Below are positions 1 through 6,977 of a DNA stretch of 12,850 nucleotides, piece after piece (the stretch's first letter is position 1; the number at the start of each line of letters is the position of its first letter). The DNA comes from Hyphomicrobiales bacterium (GTDB taxonomy: Bacteria; Pseudomonadota; Alphaproteobacteria; Rhizobiales; Aestuariivirgaceae). The stretch is taken from NCBI GenBank assembly GCA_026996935.1, contig JALWJW010000282.1, positions 1 to 12,850 of the forward strand, given 5' to 3'. The position numbers and the translations under genes are program-made. Below the pieces are notes generated by a model. It was given only the letters and a program-made list of their open reading frames with translations, was not told the origin of the DNA and did not search any database.

Positions 1-830
1 CCCGCTCTGGTTATTCTGTTTCCACCTCAATGGTTGCAGGCCAGGGGACCAATATGGCTCGCGATTATGATTATTCAGCCGCTGTACATTTAGCTGATTT
101 GCAAGATGCCGCCAGCATTGGCACCAGTGCAGGCAAACGCGCGGTGGCAAGGTTGAATCCGCAAAAAGTTGAATCGCAAAAATGCCCCGTTGTATTTGAT
201 TGGCGTGTGGCTGGCTCTTTAATTGGTCATTTATCAAAGGCCGTAAATGGTTCATCCATCTCTCGTGGCACCAGCTTTTTAAAAGACTTAATGGGTGAAA
301 TGGTTTTTGCCGATGGAGTGAACATCATTGATGATGCGCGGATGTTAAAAGGTCTGGCCTCAAAACCATTTGATGGCGAAGGCATCGCAACGGGTACTCA
401 CCATATTATTGAAAATGGACAACTGGCCAGTTGGATGCTTGATTGCCGCTCGGCCCGTCAATTGGGTTTGCAATCGACCGGTCATGCCTCACGCGGCACC
501 TCCAGCCCGCCATCACCGTCATCAAGTAATTTGTATTTGCAGGCTGGCAATCAATCGCGCGATGAGCTGATAAGCGGCATTAAACAAGGCCTGCTTGTCA
601 CCGAACTTATTGGCATGGGCGTGAATGGCATTACGGGTGACTATAGCCGTGGTGCTTCAGGCTTTTGGATAGAGAATGGTCAAATCGTTTATCCGGTAAA
701 TGAAGTTACCATTGCCGGCAACTTGAAGGATATGTTTGCTCAATTAACCCCGGCCAATGATTTGCATTATCACGGCACCACCAATGCACCGTCATGCAGA
801 ATTGAGGAAATGACACTTGCCGGAAAATAA
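1..830 (+). CDS. pmbA: TldE/PmbA-family protein, 3' part
   Basis: This is the C-terminal ~275 residues of a TldD/PmbA-family protein. The frame is open to the window edge, so the ATG at 30 is internal and the true start lies outside. Family members are usually about 450 residues, so roughly 170 are missing. Visible family signatures are the RDYDYS stretch just after the window start, a GHLSKAVNGSSISRG segment, DDARMLKGLASKPFDGEG, and a C-terminal GDYSRGASGFWIENG. In the known system TldE/PmbA pairs with the metalloprotease TldD (HExxxH) in a cytosolic complex that degrades unfolded peptides and matures some peptide antibiotics. TldE itself lacks the zinc motif, and none is seen here. The end overlaps the next gene by 14 nt, which suggests cotranscription and coupled translation. 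TldD is not in the window. Confidence 0.88.
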   Translation, partial: RSGYSVSTSMVAGQGTNMARDYDYSAAVHLADLQDAASIGTSAGKRAVARLNPQKVESQKCPVVFDWRVAGSLIGHLSKAVNGSSISRGTSFLKDLMGEMVFADGVNIIDDARMLKGLASKPFDGEGIATGTHHIIENGQLASWMLDCRSARQLGLQSTGHASRGTSSPPSPSSSNLYLQAGNQSRDELISGIKQGLLVTELIGMGVNGITGDYSRGASGFWIENGQIVYPVNEVTIAGNLKDMFAQLTPANDLHYHGTTNAPSCRIEEMTLAGK

Positions 831-1617
831 GCCCAGCTTAGATGATGAAAAATTGATTGAGCAGGCTATTGTGCAGGCGAGCGAAATCGCGCTCAAATAT
901 TATGATTCATCAGCAAAAAAGTGGGATAAAGCCGATGGCACACCCGTCACTGATGCTGATATTGCTGTTGATGATTTTTTAAAGAAAACCCTTTTACGCG
1001 ATCGCCCGGATTATGGCTGGTTATCAGAAGAAACCAGTGACGATAAATCCCGTTTGCAATATGAGCGCGTATGGATTGTTGATCCGATAGATGGCACTTC
1101 AGCTTTTGTGAACAGAACCGATCAATGGTGCCTGTCCATTGCTTTATTGGACCATGGTCAAATTACCCTGGCGCGGATACTGCGCCCGCTTACCAGACAA
1201 ATATATCGCGCTAAACAAGGCAGCGGAGCAACACTTAATGGCAACACTATTCACACATCTGACAGACAGGATTTGCAAGGCTGTAAAATGATGGGCCGCA
1301 AAGGAGTATTTACCTCCTCACGCTGGGCAAAGCCCTGGCCACCAATGAATATTGAGTGCACTACATCCCTGGCCTTGCGCATTTGTCTGGCTGCGGATGG
1401 CAGTTTTGACGGGGCTATCTCTATGGGCAAGGAAAGCGACTGGGATTTAGCCGCTGCTGACTTAATCATCCGAGAATCAGGTGGAGAAATTACCAATGTA
1501 TATGGTGCGCCAATAAAGTATAATCAGGAAAACCCAAGGCAATCAGATGGTGTTGTTGCTGGCGGGAAAACATTGCATAAGCAAATGTTGGAAATCACCA
1601 AAACATTTATCAATTAG
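817..1617 (+). CDS. cysQ: Inositol-monophosphatase-family phosphatase, CysQ-like (3'(2'),5'-bisphosphate nucleotidase)
   Basis: A 266-residue member of the Mg-dependent IMPase superfamily. The metal-binding set is complete: LSEET (Glu71/Glu72), the signature WIVDPIDGT at 86-94 (Asp89, Asp92), and SDWDLAAAD with Asp210. CysQ-type enzymes hydrolyse 3'-phosphoadenosine 5'-phosphate (PAP) to AMP, protecting PAPS-dependent reactions. From sequence alone inositol monophosphatase or another IMPase substrate cannot be excluded, but rhizobial homologues beside PmbA and DUF4170 are normally called CysQ. The start is TTG at 817: the next in-frame upstream codon but one is a stop (811-813), no ATG fits, and GAGGA at 804-808 sits 8 nt upstream. 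It overlaps the upstream gene by 14 nt and is followed 14 nt later by the DUF4170 gene. Confidence 0.87.
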   Translation: MPENKPSLDDEKLIEQAIVQASEIALKYYDSSAKKWDKADGTPVTDADIAVDDFLKKTLLRDRPDYGWLSEETSDDKSRLQYERVWIVDPIDGTSAFVNRTDQWCLSIALLDHGQITLARILRPLTRQIYRAKQGSGATLNGNTIHTSDRQDLQGCKMMGRKGVFTSSRWAKPWPPMNIECTTSLALRICLAADGSFDGAISMGKESDWDLAAADLIIRESGGEITNVYGAPIKYNQENPRQSDGVVAGGKTLHKQMLEITKTFIN

Positions 1618-1631
1618 TTTTAGAGGTAAAA

Positions 1632-1865
1632 ATGAGCGAAATTAAACCGAAACAGTTACTGCATCTGGTGTTTGGGGGAGAATTAGAAGACCTTGAAGGC
1701 GTACGGTTTCAGGATTTGGCCCATCTCGATATTGTGGGTATTTTTCCCGATTATGCCAGCGCCCATGCCGCATGGGAAACCAAAGCGCGTGAAACAATGG
1801 ACATAGCACAAATGCGTTATTTCATTGTGCACATGCACAAATTGCTCGACCCGGAAGACGCGTAA
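1632..1865 (+). CDS. DUF4170 small protein
   Basis: A 77-residue, probably cytosolic protein with no signal peptide or membrane segment. It matches the alphaproteobacterial DUF4170 family as I remember it: an N-terminal LHLVFGGEL strand, a central segment DIVGIFPDYASAHAAW, and a C-terminal RYFIVHMHKLLDPE. The function is unknown. The ATG at 1632 has AGAGGT at 1622-1627 as a clear ribosome-binding site. It lies 14 nt after cysQ and looks like the last gene of a pmbA-cysQ-DUF4170 unit. The next gene faces it from the other strand, ending 14 nt away. Confidence 0.85.
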   Translation: MSEIKPKQLLHLVFGGELEDLEGVRFQDLAHLDIVGIFPDYASAHAAWETKARETMDIAQMRYFIVHMHKLLDPEDA

Positions 1866-1872
1866 TGACTAT

Positions 1873-1895
1873 AGACTGGTTATATAAGCCAGTCT
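1873..1895. terminator. Possible bidirectional hairpin between convergent genes
   Basis: AGACTGG (1873-1879) can pair with CCAGTCT (1889-1895) around a 9-nt loop, exactly where the DUF4170 gene and the sulfotransferase gene converge. It overlaps the last codons of the sulfotransferase. Neither strand has a following T-run, so intrinsic termination is only a guess. Confidence 0.3.
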
Positions 1896-2647
1896 GAACA
1901 ATCCCAATCAAGCATCTGTTCCAGGTGCTTGATGTCTTGTTTAAAGAATTCGATCAGTTCGGCGCGCTCCTGCGGGGAAATTGGATTATCATATTTTCGT
2001 GCATGCCAGGATTTGTTTTTTGGCAGTTTCGTATGATCGCCAACACCTAAAAACTCACACACCCTTTTCACCGTTTCCTCGTTGTTTTCGCGCAATTGCT
2101 TGCTGCGTAAAAATAACATTTGGTCGGGTCTGAATATTTTGAGCAGATACGCAACCTGTTGGCTGTACAACCCGCGCGTCGAGTAAGAAAAGTGGTATTT
2201 ACGATGAAACATACCCAGTTTCTTTTGTTCGGCACGTACCGCTTCAATAAACGGGCGGTCTTCACGGCCCTTTTGAACGCCCATATTCCAATGTGAATAA
2301 GCCCGTGCCACCGGATCGCGCAGAATGAAAATCAGTTTTATGTCAGGGTTGTAATGGGCGATGAGGCGCATAGCGTGGGGGTAAAATATATAACTGGCTG
2401 ATGCTTCACCACATAGCTTATCGGCAGGGGCATCGCAAAATAGTTTTTCGTATTCAATATTGCGCGCTACGGTAAAAGCGACAGGCTTGCTAATGAAATA
2501 ATCCTGGCACTTGTTGCCCGGCATATAAATCTCAGGGTGCCTTCGCAAAATTTGCCAAAGCGCCGTCGTACCACCCTTTTGCACACCACCAATGATAAAC
2601 TGAACTTTTGGTTGCCAAACAGGGCTTTTGCTTGAAAGAGCCGACAT
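1880..2647 (-). CDS. PAPS-dependent sulfotransferase domain protein
   Basis: A cytosolic-type sulfotransferase of about 255 residues. The 5'-phosphosulfate-binding loop is GVQKGGTTALWQ at 21-32 (catalytic-type Lys24). The 3'-phosphate-binding motif is RDPVARAYSHW at 110-120 (Arg110, Ser118). This layout resembles the heparan N-sulfotransferase-like (NDST-like) group, which moves sulfate from PAPS to a carbohydrate or other acceptor. The acceptor cannot be read from the sequence. There is no signal peptide or membrane helix. I chose ATG at 2647, which lies 4 nt after the ribF stop and suggests translational coupling. An upstream GTG at 2680 would add 11 residues and overlap ribF. No strong ribosome-binding site is seen for either. 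The gene is the last of the minus-strand run and converges on the cysQ unit. Confidence 0.86.
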   Translation of the reverse strand: MSALSSKSPVWQPKVQFIIGGVQKGGTTALWQILRRHPEIYMPGNKCQDYFISKPVAFTVARNIEYEKLFCDAPADKLCGEASASYIFYPHAMRLIAHYNPDIKLIFILRDPVARAYSHWNMGVQKGREDRPFIEAVRAEQKKLGMFHRKYHFSYSTRGLYSQQVAYLLKIFRPDQMLFLRSKQLRENNEETVKRVCEFLGVGDHTKLPKNKSWHARKYDNPISPQERAELIEFFKQDIKHLEQMLDWDCSDWLI

Positions 2648-2651
2648 TATT

Positions 2652-3656
2652 TTAAAGTTCGCATTTAGCCTGCATGGCACCCAAGGGATAGGCCATCATC
2701 GGATCACTGTTTTTGAGACGGTCAAGGGTTTTACGCGCGATCTCGCAATCAGCTTTCATCTGAACAAGCAATTCATCCAGCCCATTAAACTTTTTGTCAG
2801 GACGAATGAAATCAATAAAATCAACAGCAATATCCTGCCCGTAAATCTCGCGATCAAAATCAAAGATGAAAACCTCTAAAAACATCCGCTCGGTTTCAAA
2901 TGTGGGCCGATAACCAATATAACCAGCAGCCGGGTGACACTGCGGTCTTCCGTCCTGTTCCAACCGTACCCGTACAGCATAAATGCCTTCATGGGGTTCG
3001 CACCCGGGGTCAAGTGCAATATTTGCTGTTGGATAACCAATGGTGCGCCCGCGCTGATCACCTTTCACAACAGTGCCTAAAACCGACCACCAATGACCAA
3101 GTTGATGCGCAGCCTTTGCAATGTGACCACGACGAAGAGCGGTTCTGACAGCGCTTGAGGAATAAGGAGCAATACCATCAACATCAGTTACCTGCTCGAC
3201 AATACTAACGCCAAAACCAAATTTCTCGCCCAGCTTTCGCATGGTATCTGGTGAGCCTTTTCGACCCTTTCCAAAGTGAAAATCATAGCCAGTCACCACA
3301 TGAGAAACGCCTAATCGTTCGACAAGAATTTTTTCAACAAAATCCTCGGCCTCTAAACTGGCAAGCTCAAGATTAAATGGGGTGACATCTAAAAACTGCA
3401 CCCCAAGACCTTTGAGTAATTGGGCTTTGCTTTGTGGTGTCGCTAATCTGAATACGGGTTCTTCACTGCGAAAAAAAGTGCGCGGGTGAGGTTCAAAAGT
3501 TAAGACACCCAGCGAACAGCCTTTGGCGTCGGATTGTTTTTTGGCTTCGGCAATCAGGGCCTGGTGGCCCAAATGAACGCCATCAAAATTACCAATCGCG
3601 ACAACGCCGCCACGATATTGATCGGGTAGTTTTTCGTTTTGCTTTGGTAAAAACAT
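2652..3656 (-). CDS. ribF: Bifunctional riboflavin kinase / FAD synthetase
   Basis: Converts riboflavin to FMN and FMN to FAD with ATP. The protein is 334 residues. The N-terminal FAD-synthetase (nucleotidyltransferase) half shows GNFDGVHLGH at 22-31, YDFHFGKGRKG at 124-134 and SSSAVR at 166-171. The C-terminal flavokinase half shows GDQRGRTIGYPTAN at 199-212, RPTF at 250-253, and the catalytic-type Glu261 in LEVFIFDF. Phe replaces the more usual His two residues after that Glu, and YIGYRPTF replaces the usual VNIGxRPTF; neither should abolish activity. The ATG at 3656 is chosen because AAGGGG (3663-3668) lies 6 nt upstream; the adjacent GTG at 3659 would leave only 3 nt. It follows maoC by 37 nt and is followed by the sulfotransferase after 4 nt. 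No FMN riboswitch is visible upstream. Confidence 0.93.
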   Translation of the reverse strand: MFLPKQNEKLPDQYRGGVVAIGNFDGVHLGHQALIAEAKKQSDAKGCSLGVLTFEPHPRTFFRSEEPVFRLATPQSKAQLLKGLGVQFLDVTPFNLELASLEAEDFVEKILVERLGVSHVVTGYDFHFGKGRKGSPDTMRKLGEKFGFGVSIVEQVTDVDGIAPYSSSAVRTALRRGHIAKAAHQLGHWWSVLGTVVKGDQRGRTIGYPTANIALDPGCEPHEGIYAVRVRLEQDGRPQCHPAAGYIGYRPTFETERMFLEVFIFDFDREIYGQDIAVDFIDFIRPDKKFNGLDELLVQMKADCEIARKTLDRLKNSDPMMAYPLGAMQAKCEL

Positions 3657-3693
3657 CACCAGCCCCTTAAGTTAAAGTCACACCCGATTGCAC

Positions 3694-4128
3694 TTATTTA
3701 TCAGCCTTGGATGGCACCATAACTTTGGCTTCACCATCAAGCACAACAACATCGCCCACCTTGCATTCACACGCCAGCGTAACGATTTTGCGTTTTTCGT
3801 TCATCTCGCTCACCGTTGCTTTTACAACAACATTATCCCCAAGGCGCACAGGGGCGCGAAAGCGAACTGATTGCGAAAGATAAATCGCCCCGGTGCCAGG
3901 TAGTTTTGTGCCTAAAATATTAGAAATTAAACTGGCTGTCAGCATGCCGTGGGCAATGCGGCCCTTAAACATGGTTGTTGAGGCATAGTCTTCATCTAAG
4001 TGAATGGGGTTATTATCACCTGTTAAATCAGCAAAAGTCTGCACTTCTTCATTGCCGAGTACTTTTTCAATCTGCTCAGACATGCCCACATGGATGTCTT
4101 CATAACACAAGGCGTTGTTTTTGCTCAT
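3694..4128 (-). CDS. MaoC-like (R)-specific enoyl-CoA hydratase (PhaJ-type)
   Basis: A 144-residue single hot-dog domain protein, the usual length for PhaJ-like MaoC hydratases. The hydratase signature is complete: FADLTGDNNPIHLDEDYA at 32-49, with the catalytic dyad Asp38 and His43 and Asn40 between, followed by GRIAHGMLTASLIS. Characterised relatives hydrate trans-2-enoyl-CoA to (R)-3-hydroxyacyl-CoA, linking beta-oxidation to polyhydroxyalkanoate or other acyl pools. The acyl-chain preference here is unknown. The ATG at 4128 has GGAG (4136-4139) 7 nt upstream. It lies 27 nt after the HAD gene and 37 nt before ribF, so cotranscription is likely. In alphaproteobacteria these three genes often travel together without an obvious shared pathway. 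Confidence 0.88.
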   Translation of the reverse strand: MSKNNALCYEDIHVGMSEQIEKVLGNEEVQTFADLTGDNNPIHLDEDYASTTMFKGRIAHGMLTASLISNILGTKLPGTGAIYLSQSVRFRAPVRLGDNVVVKATVSEMNEKRKIVTLACECKVGDVVVLDGEAKVMVPSKADK

Positions 4129-4155
4129 TTTACCACTCCAATTGTGCTTGGCGCT

Positions 4156-5019
4156 TTACCATTCAAAATGACGCATGGCGCCTGCGATTTTTACCCCGTC
4201 AATTGCATGGCGGGCAATATTTGCTAAATCATCTACACTGCCGTCTTCATTGATTTCATCATCATGAATACCGCCGGAAATAAACATGACATCAAGACCA
4301 AAATCTCGTGCCCCTTTTATATCTGTATTCATTCCATCACCAATGGCAACCACATTTGTATTATCAATTGGTTGACCTTTAATTTTAGAAGCATGGGCCA
4401 ATGAGATCTCATAAATAGGCTTAAACGGCTTACCCGCCATTAAAATCTGTCCACCTATTTTGGCATATTCGGCTGCAATAGCGCCAGCGCACGGAATAAG
4501 CCGCGTGCCAAATTGCACCACAATATCTGGGTTGGCGCAAATCATGGGTAAATCGCCCTGTTTCATTTGCGCCAGCATATTGGCGTAACGGTCCATAGTG
4601 TCGTTTTTGTCATCATAAAGCCCGGAACATAAAACCGCTTCAGCCTGGTCGATATCGCTCCATTCAACGGGCAGGCCGTCTTTTAGTCCATAGTCGCGTT
4701 CTGGCCCTAAAAAGAAAACCTTCCCGCCCTTATGGTCACTGACCAGTTCGCGGGTAACATCGCCAGAAGACACAATATCATCAAAACAATTATCGGGCAC
4801 TTTCAGACCCTTGAGCTGTTTAATGACATCGGCTTTGGGGCGTGGTGCATTGGTGATTAATACTACAATGCCGCCATTTTCGCGGTGCTTGGCCAATGCT
4901 TCACAAGCTTTTTTATGTGCGGCAACGCCATTGTGCACAACGCCCCAGATGTCACAAAGCCAAATGTCATAACGTGCGGATAATTGCTGACCGTTTTCTG
5001 CAAGGGGTAAGTTTTTCAT
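4156..5019 (-). CDS. HAD-superfamily class IIA-like protein (TIGR01459 type)
   Basis: A 287-residue haloacid-dehalogenase-fold protein resembling the TIGR01459 family, common in alphaproteobacteria next to ribF. HAD motifs in order: motif I CDIWGVVHNG at 22-31 (nucleophile Asp23), motif II ITN at 55-57, a class IIA cap, motif III Lys197 in GKPFKP, and motif IV GDGMNTDIKGA at 227-237 (Asp228, Asp233). The usual general-acid Asp two residues after the nucleophile is Trp25. This is a hallmark of the family as I recall it, so the substrate and even phosphatase activity are uncertain. I prefer ATG at 5019 because homologues begin close to the LSARYDIWLCD segment. An in-frame GTG at 5058 would add 13 residues. 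Neither has a convincing ribosome-binding site. It lies 96 nt after the EAL gene and 27 nt before maoC. Confidence 0.85.
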   Translation of the reverse strand: MKNLPLAENGQQLSARYDIWLCDIWGVVHNGVAAHKKACEALAKHRENGGIVVLITNAPRPKADVIKQLKGLKVPDNCFDDIVSSGDVTRELVSDHKGGKVFFLGPERDYGLKDGLPVEWSDIDQAEAVLCSGLYDDKNDTMDRYANMLAQMKQGDLPMICANPDIVVQFGTRLIPCAGAIAAEYAKIGGQILMAGKPFKPIYEISLAHASKIKGQPIDNTNVVAIGDGMNTDIKGARDFGLDVMFISGGIHDDEINEDGSVDDLANIARHAIDGVKIAGAMRHFEW

Positions 5020-5115
5020 GGATAAAATATCGCTGCCTGTTGCGCTTTTAATGAGCACGAAAAGAGTGTTGATGAATAAATTTACCTTGATGGCTATAGG
5101 CTCAAGCGTAATAGG

Positions 5116-6417
5116 TCAAGCTGCTTTGATATTACTACTTTGTTGGCGAAGACGGTTTTGGCTTGAAAGAGATTGAGATTGTTGGTTGTCATCAAGGTTG
5201 GCGCGCACCGCTCGTGGAGGTGAAAACAGAGGACCGCGACCAAAATCAATGAGATTGTTTAAAATGTCTTTTTGCGATTTGCGTTGTAAACCAGAGCCTA
5301 TAATACTCATCGAAGCAGTGGTTGCATCTTTTCGAAGTTGAGCAGCATGGCCGTTAGAGCCAAATCCGGCAAGTTTATAACGCTCCATATTTTCCTGATA
5401 ATCAATATCAAGCATACGAAAGCCAAGCGAGGCCAGTGTTGTTAGATCAGGGCTTTCCAGTCCAGTACCACCTAAACAAAAAGTTGCGCCAATTTGCGCC
5501 AAAAACGCCAGTCCTGTCATGCCGTCTTCAGACAATTTCGCCAGATCTGCCTGACTTATTTCAATGACAAGTACGCGAGCAAGCTCGGGAAACTCTTGCA
5601 GGTAGCGCGTTAGCTCTTCTAAAAAATCGTGATTGCCAAACGATTGTCGAGAAACAGGGCAGATCACGCCAAGTAAGTTACCGCGCGTGGCGAGACGTTC
5701 TATCACAGGTCCAAGACGGGTAAACAGTTTCATGTCCATAACACCGCTAAAACCATCGTCTTCGATTTGTTGGCTAATCTGGTTCAGGCGTTTTTGTTCT
5801 CCCAAATCATTGCGATAAGCCAGTTCGGCGCGATAAAAAGCTGTTCCCATTGCCTCTAAATCAATAACAGGTTCTAAGAATAAAGTTAAATTTTCATCAT
5901 GACTATAAGCTGGACCTTGCGGGACAAAAGCTTCAGATGTTTCGTCATCGCTGTGGGGTGATGTTGATAAAACCGCTTCCAGTGTCGGGCTGGGTTTTGT
6001 CTCAGAAAAAGAAGGGTCAGCGTTTAGTGCCGGCGTTTTGTTTTCAGACAAAGGCGCTGTAAAAGTGGCTTGGTGAAGATGAGCCATAATTTGAGGCGCC
6101 AAATGAGCTGGCAGATCATCAAGTCTGCGTGTCAGTTGCTGTTGATTCTTACCAACTTTTCGAATCTGTTTTTCAACACCGGTAAGGCGTTTGTTTAAAG
6201 CATATAACGCATCTGGTGTATCATCGCGCTCTTTGGGTTCGTCATTTTTTGCTAAAAGAAGAAACAGCACCAATTGAGCCGCCACCAACATGATAACCGC
6301 CGCACTCAATGCAGCAACTGCACCGCCCGTGGCAGCATACCCCCAAACGCCGGCCACAATACCTGCCGCACACAGGCCGGCAAACAGAATGGAAAGGGCC
6401 GTTTTATTTAGATGCAT
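5116..6417 (-). CDS. Membrane-anchored degenerate EAL-domain protein
   Basis: About 433 residues from the ATG at 6417. Two hydrophobic helices (about 8-28 and 33-56) anchor it in the inner membrane. A charged helical stretch at 62-115 may form a coiled coil. A low-complexity Ser/Thr/Pro linker runs to about 170, then an EAL-like fold from 177 to 405. The start of that fold, LFLEPVIDLEAMGTA, and its end, GRGPLFSPPRAVR, match EAL domains. Key catalytic positions look lost: the EAL signature reads RAELAY, the metal-binding Asn segment reads VICPVS, the DDFGTG loop reads CLGGTG, and the lysine before the KxD Asp is not found. Only Glu286 of the LEIT-like strand is obvious. I infer a sensor or scaffold rather than an active c-di-GMP phosphodiesterase. 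The C-terminal tail after 405 is Gln/Ser-rich. In-frame starts at 6567 and 6465 would add 50 or 16 residues; 6417 places the first helix properly and has only a weak GAG 8 nt upstream. Confidence 0.75.
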   Translation of the reverse strand: MHLNKTALSILFAGLCAAGIVAGVWGYAATGGAVAALSAAVIMLVAAQLVLFLLLAKNDEPKERDDTPDALYALNKRLTGVEKQIRKVGKNQQQLTRRLDDLPAHLAPQIMAHLHQATFTAPLSENKTPALNADPSFSETKPSPTLEAVLSTSPHSDDETSEAFVPQGPAYSHDENLTLFLEPVIDLEAMGTAFYRAELAYRNDLGEQKRLNQISQQIEDDGFSGVMDMKLFTRLGPVIERLATRGNLLGVICPVSRQSFGNHDFLEELTRYLQEFPELARVLVIEISQADLAKLSEDGMTGLAFLAQIGATFCLGGTGLESPDLTTLASLGFRMLDIDYQENMERYKLAGFGSNGHAAQLRKDATTASMSIIGSGLQRKSQKDILNNLIDFGRGPLFSPPRAVRANLDDNQQSQSLSSQNRLRQQSSNIKAA

Positions 6418-6439
6418 AGACAAATCTCGAATCACATTT

Positions 6440-6468
6440 TTAACAATCAACAAAGATGTTACCATTAT
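6440..6468 (+). promoter_or_regulatory. Weak candidate sigma-70 promoter
   Basis: TTAACA (6440-6445) and CATTAT (6463-6468) are separated by 17 nt, pointing toward the small gene at 6509. The match is moderate. It would give a leader of about 30 nt. Confidence 0.3.
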
Positions 6469-6508
6469 GCCATGGCTTTGCCCAATTGCCCATGTTACAT
6501 AACCAGCT

Positions 6509-6778
6509 ATGAACAGTTTGCTGAAAACCTTATCAGGAATATCCAGTTGCCGCACATTGATGGTCATCGTGCTTGTCAGCGTGAGTCAGGCCAATATCAG
6601 CCATGCAGGTGAAAAGAAAAAATCTGGAGACAGTTTTCAGTTTTCTTTGTCAAACAAGGTTTATACGGGTGATCCGCAAAATGAATTCGTTCGTCAAACG
6701 TGTGAGCCCGACACAGGTGAAAAAGCCAGCGTTAAAAAGCAGCATACCTTGAAAAAACAAAAGTTCAGCGCTCAATAG
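6509..6778 (+). CDS. Possible small exported protein, unrecognised
   Basis: An 89-residue frame that I do not recognise. It reads as a plausible secretory protein: a short N-region with Lys6 and Arg15, a hydrophobic core LMVIVLVSVS, and a Sec-type cleavage site after Ala33 (SHA before GEKKK). That leaves a basic mature peptide of about 56 residues with one Cys. Against it: there is no ribosome-binding site before the ATG at 6509, and the frame would overlap the EAL gene if that gene used its longest start (6567). It is divergent from the EAL gene and ends about 35 nt before the groES promoter. It may be a lineage-specific gene or a chance frame. Confidence 0.4.
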   Translation: MNSLLKTLSGISSCRTLMVIVLVSVSQANISHAGEKKKSGDSFQFSLSNKVYTGDPQNEFVRQTCEPDTGEKASVKKQHTLKKQKFSAQ

Positions 6779-6811
6779 CGTTAAAAAATTAACCCAAATC
6801 TTCGCTCAACC

Positions 6812-6841
6812 CTTGACTCCAGGCCTTAGACTAACTACCTC
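6812..6841 (+). promoter_or_regulatory. Candidate groESL promoter
   Basis: CTTGACT at 6812-6818 matches the -35 of alphaproteobacterial groE promoters, which sigma-32 (RpoH) and the housekeeping sigma can both read. A weaker -10-like segment (TACCTC, 6836-6841) follows at a 17-nt spacing, just upstream of CIRCE. Placing CIRCE next to the start of transcription is the arrangement known from Agrobacterium groESL. Confidence 0.5.
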
Positions 6842-6851
6842 AATGGCCAGT

Positions 6852-6882
6852 TGTTAGCACTCTTGTTGTTAGAGTGCTAACA
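6852..6882 (+). promoter_or_regulatory. CIRCE operator (HrcA binding site)
   Basis: A perfect CIRCE element: TTAGCACTC at 6854-6862, a 9-nt spacer, and GAGTGCTAA at 6872-6880. The inverted repeat extends 2 bp outward on each side, giving 11-bp arms. In the known system HrcA binds it to repress groESL, and GroEL helps HrcA fold. It sits 96 nt before the groES start codon. Confidence 0.96.
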
Positions 6883-6896
6883 GTTACGCTAAAGTC

Positions 6897-6938
6897 CCGA
6901 AACGGCCCGCGTTATCGGGGGTGCCTTTAGTGTTTCGG
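6897..6938 (+). promoter_or_regulatory. Stem-loop in the groES 5' leader
   Basis: CCGAAAC (6897-6903) pairs with GTTTCGG (6932-6938), and inside it CCCG (6906-6909) pairs with CGGG (6916-6919). This two-part hairpin lies between CIRCE and the groES ribosome-binding site (AGGAG, 6964-6968), which it does not cover. It may stabilise the mRNA or act as a processing site. A role in temperature sensing is not evident. Confidence 0.35.
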
Positions 6939-6977
6939 CACTTCGCTCAAAACAGTATTAAGTAGGAGAGAAAAAAC

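Noticed and set aside
3657..3693. FMN riboswitch upstream of ribF
   Set aside because: The gap is only 37 nt and lacks the conserved RFN-element blocks.
3975..4253. A 92-codon plus-strand frame with many Cys and His residues
   Set aside because: It is antisense to the maoC and HAD genes, and its composition is that of a reverse-strand shadow.
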